This document shows positions 1-12,811 of a stretch of DNA of 64,000 nucleotides, piece after piece; the stretch's first letter is position 1; every line of letters begins with the position of its first letter. The position numbers and the translations under genes were made by a program. The DNA is from Phallusia mammillata (lineage: Eukaryota; Chordata; Ascidiacea; Phlebobranchia; Ascidiidae): contig QLIY01000062.1 of NCBI GenBank assembly GCA_003260075.1, positions 206,626-270,625 on the forward strand, in the 5' to 3' direction. The notes under the pieces were generated by a model. The model made no database searches. It was not told the DNA's origin and saw nothing but the letters and a program-made list of their open reading frames with translations.

Positions 1-402
1 TATGGTATAATATTTCCTTAGAAAATACAACTTGATTTTTTTTAACCGGGTTCTAGGCAGTTTACAAATCTAATCCTCAGAAGTAAACCCAAAAGTTTTT
101 TTTCTGCATCATATCACCATTGACAGGTTGGACGCTTTTTGTCAAAGGTTGTATGCAACAACAGCACACCATAGAACTATTGTTTCTTAGGGTTCTTAAA
201 AGTCTCATCTTGAAAACCTGACGTTAACTTTGGAGTTCTGCTGACAAGATGCATGACCTTTTCTTTAACAACCAATACTTACTTGAAAAAGAAGTTTTTA
301 AACATAAAGTACAGTCTTATATTAGGGTAGTACTAAAAATGCACTACCATTGTAGGCATGCAGTTATAGTCAATAATAACTGCAACATATAAAGCTAAAG
401 AG

Positions 403-773
403 CAGTGGTTCTTAACCTTTTTATCATGGCCAAACCCCTATGATATTCTTCAGCCTTTGGTCGAACCCCAACAAGTAGGTTTCTAACTCATTTTGTGCTT
501 TTGGCCATATGTTTTTGCTGCCAAAAAAGATTTGTTGTTTTGCTGGTTACGAACAATGCACACACTGTTCTTTGTTGTGTCAAACATAACCAATGCAACC
601 TTCTTATATTTTGCCATCCAGCAAATAAAAATTGCTATTTTTAGCAACTATATACCCCTATAGTTTGATTAACACATTTGCCAAGTATTTGTACATTAAA
701 AAACCTTACCGAACCCCTGATTCAGCGCTGCCGACCCCCTGGGGTTCTATCAAACCCAGATTAAGAACCACTG
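403..773. mobile_element. hAT-type MITE, 371 bp
   Basis: The left end CAGTGGTTCTTAACC is mirrored by GATTAAGAACCACTG on the right. Flanks ctaaagag (395-402) and ctatagag (774-781) form an 8-bp target duplication with one mismatch. There is no transposase frame. It lies in or past the coronin 3' part. Confidence 0.85.
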
Positions 774-973
774 CTATAGAGTGACCTTACAATAAACATT
801 CACAGTTTAGGACCATACCCCCTTGGGGCATAACTTAAACTTTGCAAATTTATGATTGCCGTAGCAGATTTTAAAAGAGAAATTTGGGACTTTGGATAGC
901 GGAGGTACTAAAAAATATGGAGGCAGGGCTTATGGTGGAAGTCACACAAAAAAACAAGAGAGGTGCAACCTAC

Positions 974-3900
974 TTCAGGAAGTTGGGTTCCGTTTTGGGC
1001 GTGACTCTTAACTTGCACCTGTGATCTCGCAGGGAGTTTTGAGAGAGTCCTCTGAGGTTTGTTCGAAGTTGAAACTGAACCTGAATTAGATTTTGATTTT
1101 CCTTTCATCTCGTCATACACTGCAATACAAAATGTTAACATACTTGTTACAAAAGCACAGATTTTTAAGTCTCAAGAAATATGGGACAACGCTTAATTTG
1201 TTCATGGATAAATAACCCACTTGTGATTTTTTTATTTAGGTTTAAAGCGAAAAAAATGTTGTTTAAGCCTCTAAGGACAAGAAACAAGGCGTTTGAGATG
1301 GTTCTTACTCAAAATTTTACTTTCAACATGACTAGCAAAAAAATAAAGATTTTTTTCTACAAGAAGGTACTTCATCTGTTTCCATACAATGTTAACATGG
1401 GGGGGGGGATTTGAGATGCTTCTTACTCAAAATTGTACTTTCAACATGACTAGCAAAAAAATAAAGATTTTTTCTACAAGAAGGTACTTCATCTGTTTCC
1501 ATACAATGTTAACATGAACAATTTATTCATTTTCTTTTGTTATATTTTTCAAAACATTTTTTAGGAGCTTTGTGATTTGTTTAACAAAACGTATTCTAAA
1601 GCACAATAAATGATACAGGAGGGTCCAAACGCAAGAGCTGCTAAATCAGAAACTTTAATTTAAATCCATTTGTATATTGATTTAAGCCATTTGTTTAACC
1701 ATAGAGGTATAACTACAATGGTTTAACTATAAGGCTTAACTTGTGTAACACCAAAAACACATATAGTAATATGTACTGCTGTATATAATATATCATACAT
1801 ATCACAAATACACACAAAACAAAATCCTAAAAACTTTCACACATTATTACAAAATTTACTAAATATGGTAAATGTGGCATTAACTTCGCTCTGGGTTTAC
1901 ATTTAGCTTGCACTAAAGAGTACCAATTGCTTAACTTTTGGGGTTTTAAACCTACTGTAAATCTACATAACCTCACCCCTAACTGTCTTACTGATAATTA
2001 AAATAACTGTGCCCTTGATGTCATTTAGTAGCGTTCAGCAAACTTCATCTGTATTGAGATAAAACATTCACAGCTTAACCAAGAAAAACTGTACCTGGCT
2101 TCCAGGACATTAATTTGGGAGGGGAGTTTTTTCCTTCAAGCCATTCAGCAGCTGTCAAAGCTGGTTCATCATTTGGACAATCATCATATATATCATCTTG
2201 GAAGAGTTCGGACTATGGTACAACAAAACATATGTCATCAAATGAATAAGTAAAACAAATATTTTTTATGCCCAAAACAAATTGTGAGACTTGTTGTTAT
2301 GCTGCCATAAGGGTCATTACATGAAAAAGTGTCACAATTAAGTTAGTTATTTTATATCTGGGATCAGTCCTGAAGCATCAATGCAAACCAGCGTTAACAG
2401 CACACTTGTATAGAAATCATAGTATACCAGGCCTATTGAAGGTGTTATACCGAATAAGTTGGTCACTAAGCATTCACCACATATTAGTTATTAAGATCAT
2501 TATGTACAAAACAGTTTGTTGCATACATTTGCATTGCTTTAGATATTATGTAAATATAGCAACTGTGTTTATTACTTTGCATCAGTCAGTAAATGTAAAA
2601 AGTTTTGGAGCTTCCTTATTGGAAACAGTTATAATGAATTACTGTGGAATGCATAAGCAAATTTCCGTATTTGCTTGATACATTTCCAAGGCTACAACTT
2701 TCCGTTTCCATACAGTAAAGAACTATTTAGCAAACATGTGACTGTTTGTAAATACAAGTTAGGCATATAATTTCACAAAAAGCTGCCTTTTACAGTAATG
2801 CAACAGGATTGAACATTTGTCGTTTTGGTAAACCTAGAAACTAAGTTTGAATTGAACTTAATATGATTCTTTGTCTTACTTTTCTTGGGACAATCATGGA
2901 AATTGGTTCACAGTTGCTGTCAGACTGACACAGCTTGTAAAACCTGAAATTAAACACATAGTTAGGAGAAGGTATTTAGTTAGTTTAGCATTTGGCATTG
3001 GACAGCAGTTATACCATGTAACTTTAGGAGCTGGTTTTTATGCCATACATGCAACTTGCACCATAAATAACCAATATCTGCCAGGCATAATGCATCAACA
3101 AGTAATGCTCTTCCAAAAGTTTTTATTGCCAAAAACGTTGATTTTTTGTGATAAAAACTGTTGGAAGAGCAATACTCATTTGTATCGTATTAGGTTTTTT
3201 TTTAAATCAGACCAATGTAATCATGAAAAAATGGCTCGCTTGATTTGTGACAAAACATAGAGTGCCTTTTGAGAACGCCAACTTTAAACTCAATACAAGT
3301 TTTTATTTATTGTTGAGTTATGTCTTATACTGGCACCCTCAGCTGTATGTGATGTCAATAGCTTCCTGTGAGCTAATTTCCTGTGCAGATAGACTGCACG
3401 CCCGTAGCCAAATAAGGTATAAAAGCGATCCACACACCGGCAACTGCGATCTGCTGACTAACTGCATGGCCCATCGCTTGGGTTTAACCAGGCTGACAAC
3501 ACGGAAACAAGTTTTGTTTTAAAATAGACGTGGGCTGCTGTGAGCAAAAAATGCCAACAGGATGCCCCTGTAACAAAGTGTTGCACATTTTAAAACCTTA
3601 CTTGCATACTTCACCTAACCTTAAATTAAATGTAGTTTGTTGGGGCATGATTTACCTAACACAAATAACAGTCACACGCTTGTAAATAAACTTTCTAAAT
3701 TACCGGAAAATCTCTTTTTGCATAACATCTAATCCTCTTTTAGGCATCCATGCCACACCACGCTGAGATTTGTTGGTTTTAAACAAGCTAAGATAATGAA
3801 TGTAGGGTGGTTTGTCATCTATTTCAAAGTATTTGATGTCCGAGTCACCCTATAAAAAAACAACATCAAAAAACTTCATTACCTTGTTATGTATAACTTT

Positions 3901-6900
3901 GTGCCAACTTATATCAGGCCTAACTTAAAAGTAAAGCAACAACATTATGCAAAACAAATGTTTTATGGATGTCAATACCTCATAACTAGCAGGAAACAGG
4001 CCACTGGTATAACATAAACACTGCCAATGTAACACAAGCAGGTACCAGCTGCAACAGGAAGTTTTAAAACTTATTTATCACACACTACTTGGATGTGCTG
4101 TTAAGACCCACTCCCGAAAACAAAAAATTTTAAGCTTACCTATACTGAAACTAGCACTGAAAACGAAACCTATGTTTATTTGTACTTGTTAAACAAACAT
4201 TTGCCTCTGCGTTCATATGAGTCTGTCAGCACACTTTAAATTACCTTAAGCATGCATATAAAATTTAGTAATATTTAGGCAGCGGTGGGATTCAGCCGGT
4301 TCAATAGAACAGTGTCACAAAATTTTATGAGAACAGCGAATCGGTTAACATTACTTAATGTACGTTACTGTATATGACTTTTTGTAACAGCACCGGCTGA
4401 AAAATATGACTTTTAAGACAGAACCGACTGACAAAAATTTGAATCCCACCACTACATTTAGGTATTAATCCCATTGTCAAAACATGTAAACCAACACATT
4501 GTAAACTGAAAATAGCAAGCACCATTACATACTTTGCCCACTGTAAAGATGATGTTGTTGTTAGGATCATAGAATGGATACAACACACCATTATTGCTGT
4601 CGATTGTCTCCTCACAAAGTGGTTTGTCTGAGTTTTTCTAAAAAGGATTTTATTGTCAATTAATAGACTAATACTGTAATATTGTCAACTAAATTGACTT
4701 CAAACTTACACAAAATAGTGAAACAGTGTAAAATAATCATTTTCTACTATTAAATGTATACTTCTCAAACATTATGAGGTCATTGTATAGAAATTAACAT
4801 AGTTTTATAGGATAGAAAAAACTTTCCGTTTAGAGGAAAAAATAGCAATCAGTGGGAAATAAATTGTACATGATAAAAAGTATATTTACCAGATCCCATA
4901 GTGCATAGCATCTAGCTGACATCCTGCCAAAACCAGTTGTAAAGATTTTTCCATCTTTCAAGAAGACGCACTTTCCAGGCTTAGCTCCGAGGCAAAAATC
5001 TTTTTTTTCCTACAACATAAAACAATAACATTTTTGACTAAAAATCAATACACATATGCCAAAGATTTACATTGTAAAAGCTTAACTTACTTTTACAACT
5101 TCTTGTTGGCGAATGTCAATAACCAAAAGGCGCTTGTCTTTCGTTGTTGCAGCAAGCAAAGAGCCATCATAATTCCATGATAAACAGGTAATGAAGGTAG
5201 GACTAAACTCCATTTCCCTAACAAGAGTGCCAGCTTCCACATCCCAGAGCAGCAGGCGACCGGCAGCACCTGAAATATGATTAAAAATAATAATGCATCC
5301 AACAAATTTTAAATGACAGCTTTAGGAATATATATTTATATATGGTCTGTATGCCAAAAGCAGAATTCAGGTACCAATATTACAAAGTTTAAGCAGGGAT
5401 TTAGTAAAACAATTCCTTCAAACTGTAATCTGAGGTTACCAGCAAAACCAGTATAAAGACACATAACGTTTTACTTTTTGTACAGGTCCTTTTTTGATTG
5501 TGAAACAGCCAAAAAAAGAAAAATTCGTACATAACCTCCAAAAACTAAGACATTGTTCTATTTTCTTAATGAAGTAATGAGATTTAGCAACTAAATTTTA
5601 CAGGCTTGGATGTTGCATCTGAACAGAAGGGGGGGGGGGACCATATATGACGAAAAAGTATACTCTGTCTGCATATTGTAGAAAGGCAATTGACCAAATT
5701 CCCTACTTACAACTTATTGAACTTTTTTTTGATTGGATTAAGCTAAAATGTAACATATGTTTCTTACGCTGGGGGGGGGGCACATCCAACAAATTTTAAA
5801 TGACAGCTTTAGGAATATATATTTACATATGGTGTATGCCAAAAGCAGAATTCAGGTACCAATATTACAAAGTTTAAGCAGGGATTTAGTAAAACAATTC
5901 CTTCAAACTGTAATCTGAGGTTACCAGCAAAACCAGTATAAAGACACATAACGTTTTACTTTTTGTACAGGTCCTTTTTTGATTGTGAAACAGCCAAAAA
6001 AAGAAAAATTCGTACATAACCTCCAAAAACTAAGACATTGTTCTATTTTCTTAATGAAGTAATGAGATTTAGCAACTAAATTTTACAGGCTTGGATGTTG
6101 CATCTGAACAGAATAAGTAAATGTTATGATCAAATAACTTACAAGCAGAAGCCAGAATGTTTTCAGCTGTTGGATGCCATAAAAGCATGTTGACTCTTTT
6201 GTCATGGCCTGTGAAATCTCTCAGAGGTTCCGTCAAATTTTCTTTTAGACCACCGTCAGGTATCAACCAAATCTGAAAGAATAGCATTAACATTTTATTG
6301 AATTTCTGTAAATACGGTTTTCCTGTGTGCAAGTTATGGCATTGAACAGAATAGGTGATGCATGGATTTTTGGCTTGTTACTCCCAACTAACTTGAGTGC
6401 CATTGGATGGTTACACTAGCCAATATGGCCTATTTCTTGTCACCAGCTGCACTGATATATATGACGAAAAAGTGTACTCTGTCTGCATATTGTAGGAAGG
6501 CAATTGACCAAATTCCCTACTTACAACTTATTGAACTTTTTTTTTTTTTTGATTGGATTAAGCTAAAATGTAACATATGTTTCTTACGCTTACTTTTCCC
6601 CATGAAAGTTATTTTTAGTGTTACATTACCCATATTTTATTTGAAACATTATTTTTTCACAGATAAAAATATACTGGTGTTAACACATTCTGGAAACTAT
6701 ATGTTACCTTCACAGTACAATCATCAGAACAACTGGCAACCATGTTGTCATGAAATGGCGACCATGCCAAATCGATAACATCGTTTGAATGTCCATTCAC
6801 CATAGGGTAGTCCGTATCTAGTCTTCCAACCTGGAAAAACAAGGTTACAATGTGAGAACAATTTCTAAAACCAAACCCAAAAGTGTCGCAATCAAACCAA

Positions 6901-7093
6901 CCCTGTCAAGAGGGAGAACTAGAAAAGGTCCGCCACCCATACCAGAAACAGCAATGGCGATGAACTTTGGGTTAACAGAACATAGATTAGAGTCTGCACT
7001 ATTTTTTGAAATTTTGATGTTGGTGAATGTGCCTTCAGACTTTGAAGATTGTCCGTAAACGTGGCGGAATTTACTTTGTCTGACGTAACTCAT
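974..7093 (-). CDS. Coronin, actin-binding WD-repeat protein (3' end beyond window)
   Basis: Ten exons reconstructed on the minus strand: 7093-6902, 6830-6708, 6272-6143, 5269-5091, 5009-4890, 4637-4533, 3849-3704, 2943-2880, 2212-2095, 1119-974. All have GT-AG borders and the frame is kept at every junction, giving 441 codons. The start begins [15 protein letters not shown], the coronin N-terminal signature; later come [47 protein letters not shown] and the post-propeller segment [20 protein letters not shown], followed by [11 protein letters not shown]. Coronins form a seven-blade beta-propeller that binds F-actin and Arp2/3, then a variable linker and a C-terminal coiled coil. The linker here (exon 10) is Ser/Lys/Gln-rich. 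No coiled-coil exon is visible in 1-973, so the C terminus must lie to the left. Closest in kind to the short type I coronins (CORO1/CORO2/CORO6 group); I cannot say which member. Confidence 0.93.
1297..1515. repeat. Direct duplication split by G10 (1399-1408)
   Basis: About 100 bp before the G run (gagatggttcttactcaaaa to gttaacatg) is repeated after it with a few substitutions. The second copy continues into unique sequence without any G run. This is an example of the window-wide pattern of unmerged contig ends. It lies in coronin intron 9. Confidence 0.8.
4280..4454. mobile_element. hAT-type MITE, 175 bp
   Basis: The termini CAGCGGTGGGATTCA and TTTGAATCCCACCACTA are inverted repeats. Flanks tatttagg (4272-4279) and catttagg (4455-4462) match at 7 of 8 bases. 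The element lies in coronin intron 6, close to exon 6, and has no coding capacity. Confidence 0.85.
5294..6113. repeat. Duplicated intron segment with two G runs and a stray fragment
   Basis: Segment 5294-5628 recurs almost exactly at 5786-6113. Between them are G runs at 5629-5639 and 5771-5780, which enclose 5640-5770. That enclosed piece is a near copy of 6457-6590, located in the next intron upstream of exon 3 in gene orientation. The arrangement is best explained as three contigs placed side by side. It inflates coronin intron 3 but leaves the exons untouched. Confidence 0.8.
6410..6600. repeat. Dispersed repeat fragment, related to 24845-24910
   Basis: The segment containing gcctatttcttgtcaccagc and gtgtactctgtctgcatatt is similar over about 60 bp to 24845-24910 (ccaatttcttgtcaccggcc and gtgtgcgctgtctgcagcct). 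This is a low-copy interspersed repeat of unknown class. A third partial copy, 5640-5770, is bounded by G runs. Confidence 0.55.
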
Positions 7094-10000
7094 GGTGGAG
7101 GTTTTTTTATATTTCACAAGGGTTAAATCTAATCTACAAACAAAACGGCCTGAAACAGTTCAACAAATAAATAATAATGCCTGAATTTAACTTTGTATAC
7201 ACCATTTAAGTGAAGATAGCCTAATACTTCAGTAATTTATGCAAAGAAAGAAACCAAGATAATTTAATTGGACAAAAAAAATGAAGAAAAAAAACAATAA
7301 AACTTTAATTATACATATAATATAAAAACTAAACAGCTATTACAAGGCAACATATGTATAGTTAATTAGAAATGAAAGCTGTATGTTAGTGTCACAGCTC
7401 TTAAAAACACAATTTTAAATGCATACAATAAATTACAGTCAACTGCTGGTATATTATTTAAAACTTGTTTCAAAAGCTTTTTGATAAATTTAACGATTGC
7501 AGTAAGCTTTTATTAAACGTGCATTAAACATGATTTAGTAAAGTTTAGAAATGGCTGTTTTGAAAAAGTACACAAATTTTGTAACTTTTAAAAACACACA
7601 CTTTAAATTTAAACAATTTTTTTGATACCGATGTTACAAGGCAAAGTCGGTACTGATAAAACTAATGTCAAACAAAACTACTTCGACTGACAAATCTACC
7701 GCAAAAAACTCCTGAACCCCTGGAACCTGCTGAAAACTTCACTGGAGAAAGGCGTTCCTTAGCTATTCGGTGGCCGACCAAGCATGACCAATAGTTCCTG
7801 TTCTCCGCATTTGGTCTTGCCGGCCAGGCGCGGGATGACGGAAATCCGCATTTTTTTCAATAAGTTGACACCAATTCAATACGACAGTAGCAAATCCACA
7901 AACCAGACTACTTGGCACATAAACTGGTAGATTTTCTGATTTGTATGAAGAAGAAACGGGAAAACGCAAATGACACCCCAATGATAAATAAAAAATTACG
8001 ACACCGGGAATTGTTTGTCGTCCTCTTGTGTCAGGGTATTTCCTCCTACAACTTTATTTATCCGCAAGGGGAGTTAACATTTTTTAAACAGTTTGACAAT
8101 GGATCTAATGTTTGTGAATACAAGCAACACTCAAAAATATTTGACTTAATCAAGTTAGATTACTTTAATTATGGAGCGTTTAAGCGTATTCGATACGCTT
8201 ATTCGATACGCGTTTCTCTCGTTTCTCCGATTCTCGATGCGCTATTGCGCTCGGCACAGGTGGTTTGAATACGCTTAGGCGCCAATACGCTTAGGAGAAC
8301 TCTTTTGTGAACAAGTAGGTCAACTTGAAACCAGGGAGTCGAACCGGAACTGAACCCGAACCCGCGAACCGGTTTGAGCGGTTAATTTCATTAAACCCGA
8401 ACCGAACCCGGACCGCTAATTACGATTTTCTAAAAACCCGAACCGGAGTTGAACCCTATATTTTGTTTGGCGTTGGACCCGAACCGGAACTGAACCAGTA
8501 AAAAATGCAGTCTGTTTTGTATTTGGCGAATGTTTTTCAAAATAGCGCACTTAAGAATACGCGAGATAACACTGATAGGGCGTGTCAAAAATAACAGTGC
8601 AAGGTCAGGAATCTTGTGGGGTTTGATAAGGCCAGGAAGATGATAGGTAGAATTAAATTGAAACGAATGAAAATTTGAACCGGTTTAAAAACCGCAAACC
8701 GGTTCGGACCGGATAATTTGTCCAAACCGGAACAAAACCCGAACCCGAAAATACACATTTTTAAAAACCTGAACCGAACCCGAACCCTTAAAAACAAAAC
8801 GAAGTGAACCCGAACCGAACCTGAACCCGTATGACAAGCGGTTCGACTCCCTGCTTGAAACCATATGCAGTTTGTTTAATTTGGTGCCGAAAATAACGGG
8901 GAAATTGTAGCTAATGCTGAACAAACGTTCCGTACACCAAGTTACATATTTAATTAAGTTTTTCGTCCAATTGGTGCAAAGTTATACAAATTAGTCGTTT
9001 TTTATACATATAACCCACAAGAGACTCCAATGAAACAAATTTAATAGATTTATACAGTAATATTAAGGAATTTTTTAATGTGCTACATGGACTGGAAATG
9101 TAAAACAGTTTTAGTATCAACAATTTAGAAATCAGCACCTATTACCATTGGACAATTAAGTCAGAGTGATCTATACATTTTAAATGTTTCTTCTAACTAT
9201 TCCTGAGGGTGTAACTGTTCACAATAAAGAAATTCATAGATTTGGTATGTCTAAACTCGACGCAAATAACTGCTGCACACAAATTAATTCAGATTTTTTT
9301 CGGAAGAATAGACTAAAAGTTTAAAAATACTTTAAAATTAACAATTATCCGGCCTTATGTTTGTATATCACTTTACAATAACCACCATATCGTTTTTGCG
9401 CAAAGCTGAAAACCTTGAATGCGATTCGGTTCGGCAACATGTAATTTTACGCTTTAGCGAATCGAAATCGTGACGTCAGACAATGCGCATCAACGATACG
9501 ATTCGATTCGCCCACGTAAAAAGGATCGAGCTAGAAGAAAAGTTAATTTAAACGCCATAATTTATACCTGTTATTGCTTAAAAAACAAGGCATCATCGTC
9601 GTTTGCAGCCGCTGTCACTCAACATGCTTTCTCAAGTTAAACCAGATGGTCTTAACAGTTTTGTTTTTTCCCCAGTAACTTTAGTTACTATTATATACTT
9701 GTAAATATTATATCCCGGAAGAGGGCGGTACAGAGCTCTACAATAAACGCGTTTTGCCCGTGTGTTTGAGTTGAGTTGAGTGTTCCAGGATGAAACAACA
9801 TTTCTCATCGTGCGTTAAAATTATTGAAACTAAACAGTGTCCTCTAGTCCAGAAGTATTTTGATATTTACAATTATAAGACTTTCCTTGTGTTTCGTTGG
9901 TAAATCTTGTTATCAAATCGTGTTAGTGGCCTAAATAATTGTCTCGTAGCAATTTAGCGATACACAATTAATACACACAAAGGAATCGTGGCTAATGTCT

Positions 10001-12811
10001 CTTTTGGGTTGGCTTGAAATAATGTAGATTTATGATTTATAATCTGATTTATATCAAAAAGCACGACAAGAAAAATCGCCTTTTCGTATATTCATAGGTC
10101 CATCCGTTAGATCAGTTTACAGTCCACGTGTTAGCTATACATCTAAACAGTCATGTTTGGTTTAACTGTAATACAAGGCGGATATAGCAGACAACAGCTA
10201 AGGCGGATACATCACTTGCCGTCGGAGTTATTATAGCCGCTTTGTGCCGCTTTAAGCACTGCCAATAATCCCGCAAGCACTTAACGACGTGGCCTAATTT
10301 GGTCTCATTCACACCAAATGCACTTAACTGCTTTATAATTTAGCTCAGGCAATTTGCCTGCGTGATTATTTTATCGAATTTTATAACCGTACTTTGAGCA
10401 TAATTTTGTAGTATGCGACAGGGTGTACATTACGTTGACACCATGGTGTAACTGCAGTTTTATTTGTGATTCAGTTTTAGATGGTTTGCTTGTATTAAAA
10501 TGTATTAAACGCGTTTGCAGGTGGCCAGGCAAATATCGATCATTCGGGCAAGCAATATTCGCTGGAATTCAATAATAAACAACGACATATGGAATCCGAG
10601 ACAAAATACGAGAAACGTGAGGTGTTTTACCTTATGAGTGCCATATGACACTGGAAGATAATTCCTTCGTTGATAAGAAGAATTTATCGTACAAAATTTC
10701 TGAATTATTTATGCATTCAACAAAGTGTTAAACTTAAACGGCGAATACTTTTTGTCATCGGTATAATATGATTTGTTAAACCACAAGCGATCTGTAATGA
10801 TTGTCGTTGGGTAGTTTATGGGTTGAGTATATGCTCAGACAACTCTTATCTGTTGGTCGGTTTCCACTCTAATGACCACAAAACGTCTGTTCGAATGCGC
10901 GCGTATTACAAAGTGTCAAAAACAGCTCTTTGGCGCCAGTAACAACTAACATTTGAAATTAAACCGAAAAAGTTCGTGTTAAAGTTTTGTCAAATATAAG
11001 CTAGGCCACAAATATTTGTTTTCATATTTGTCTTTCGCCTCGAATAATCCTATAATTTTAGCCTTTTGATAACCTTCTACATGGCAGAGTTGTGTAAATC
11101 ACATATTATAGTTCCGCAAATATGATTTAATCCCTTATTGCTCAATTTCAACCTTAGACGTTGTTTGGTTGCATATCATGCTTCACAACATGGTTACATC
11201 AAAGGTCTTTTGTAACGTATTTGATATCCAGTGGTGCTTTCTTGTACCTTGCCACGGTACTTGGTTTTCGATAGCACTCCGAATGACGGAAACCTGTTCC
11301 GACCAGTCGACCAACATTTCAATTGTAGTCCCAAACCGCCAGTGCTTCGACACGCTTTTCTTTGTTCACATCGCGCTCACTTTTTTCTTGCGCCAACCCA
11401 ACAAAGACCATGTGGTCGAAGGCCGAGCTTTACAATCGAAATGCTACTCAGGCTTAGACAGCTGTACGCCTTCGCTGGGTGTTTAGGCTTGCATGTAGCC
11501 TAAAAGCGACAGAAACTGTGGCACATAGTTGTTTGCGTATGTGTGTAATGTAGTCAAATTTTCGTTTTAATTTTTTGGTGCACAAAGGTCATCTCTCGAG
11601 AGGAAATGAAATTGAAACAAAATATCATGTCAAATATGACAAATTTTGTCGAATGTAACATCTGGGTAGACTATATTAGTGCCAACTACAAACAACTTAA
11701 AAAGCTGAAGCTTTTTTTTAGAGGTTGTAGCCTATTTAATTGGTTTGGGTAAACTTAGTTTATGAATCGTGAGGAATTTGTGTCAATAACTCAATACAGT
11801 TTGAAACAAATGTTTATTGGGAAGAATTGTAAATGCAACCGAAAGTTAGTCTCGCAATGGAAAGCCGTTGTACAAACAAACAATCTATTCAAAGGAGGAA
11901 GCTGTCTATTTGGCTGACAACGAACTGTTGTTTACATGCGAACTGTAACACATGAGCTACTACGAGTTTTCTGTTTTGTATCCTAACTAAACAGAAGTCT
12001 AACGACGTTGTAAAAATGCAGTACACTTTCACGGATGGCGCAATGGTGGTTCGATTTTGTAAAAAATCGCCTCGTTCAGCACTTACCTTGCCAGTTTGTG
12101 TTGACAATCCGTTGCCTATGCGAGAGAGCGCGTGAGAAAAAACAGCTGACGAAAATAGAAGAAACGCCTCCCAGGCTCGTGGTTTTTGTCAACCAATAGC
12201 AACGCTTCGCTGTAGAACACTGAGCTTATCACGTTTTCATGGAGCATAAAAGAGAACTAAAACATGCCTTAACATGAGGAGTGCACTTCCTTCTGCGAGA
12301 AAATAAAAGAAACATACTTGTCGCGCGCGTACAAAGAAGCGCTCGCGCACACGTGATTGTCGCATTCGAGTGTTATTGTCGTTGGGGAGCTTTGCAAAAA
12401 CGTTATTACGTTGGCTGGTTTTGGCGGCGGTGCTCGTTTTGTAGCGTCGTTTCACCAAACCTGTGTGTTTGACTGGTCGTGCAGTTAAAATGCTGTTGTA
12501 TTGTTGTTGTTTTACTTTAGCGAGCGCTGGGCGGTATGCGTACGTATTGTTGACGCGGACATGACAATTAACAATAGTGAATGTCAATTGATCAAAAATT
12601 GAGCAATATTGTAGCAATTATTGCAAAAACCTGGCTTTTACAGCGAAACAATGAACAAGTTGTGATGTTTTCTTTTTAGTGCTGTCTGCAGGCTTACAGA
12701 GTAATGCAAGAAAGTTGTCTGCTGTAAACTTGCTTTGAAGCAGAAAAATTCTTTCGAAAGCATTTGATTCAAACATTTACTCAAAGAAGATAAACTACAA
12801 CTGCAACAAAC
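7094..12811. other. Divergent intergenic region between coronin and the Yippee-like gene
   Basis: There is no protein-coding exon I can support. It must contain the coronin promoter (minus strand) and the promoter or 5' non-coding exons of the Yippee-like gene (plus strand). It holds a MITE (8332-8853), several degenerate inverted motifs around atacgctta (8180-8305), and one TGACGTCA palindrome at 9471-9478. The remainder is unremarkable AT-rich DNA. Confidence 0.6.
8332..8853. mobile_element. hAT-type MITE, 522 bp, perfect 8-bp TSD
   Basis: The ends CAGGGAGTCGAACC and GGTTCGACTCCCTG are exact inverted repeats flanked by cttgaaac on both sides (8324-8331 and 8854-8861). The interior is filled with degenerate gaacccgaacc motifs and a nested short element near 8540-8593 ending in atagggcgtgtcaaaaa. 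A broken second copy begins at 47251. Confidence 0.9.
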
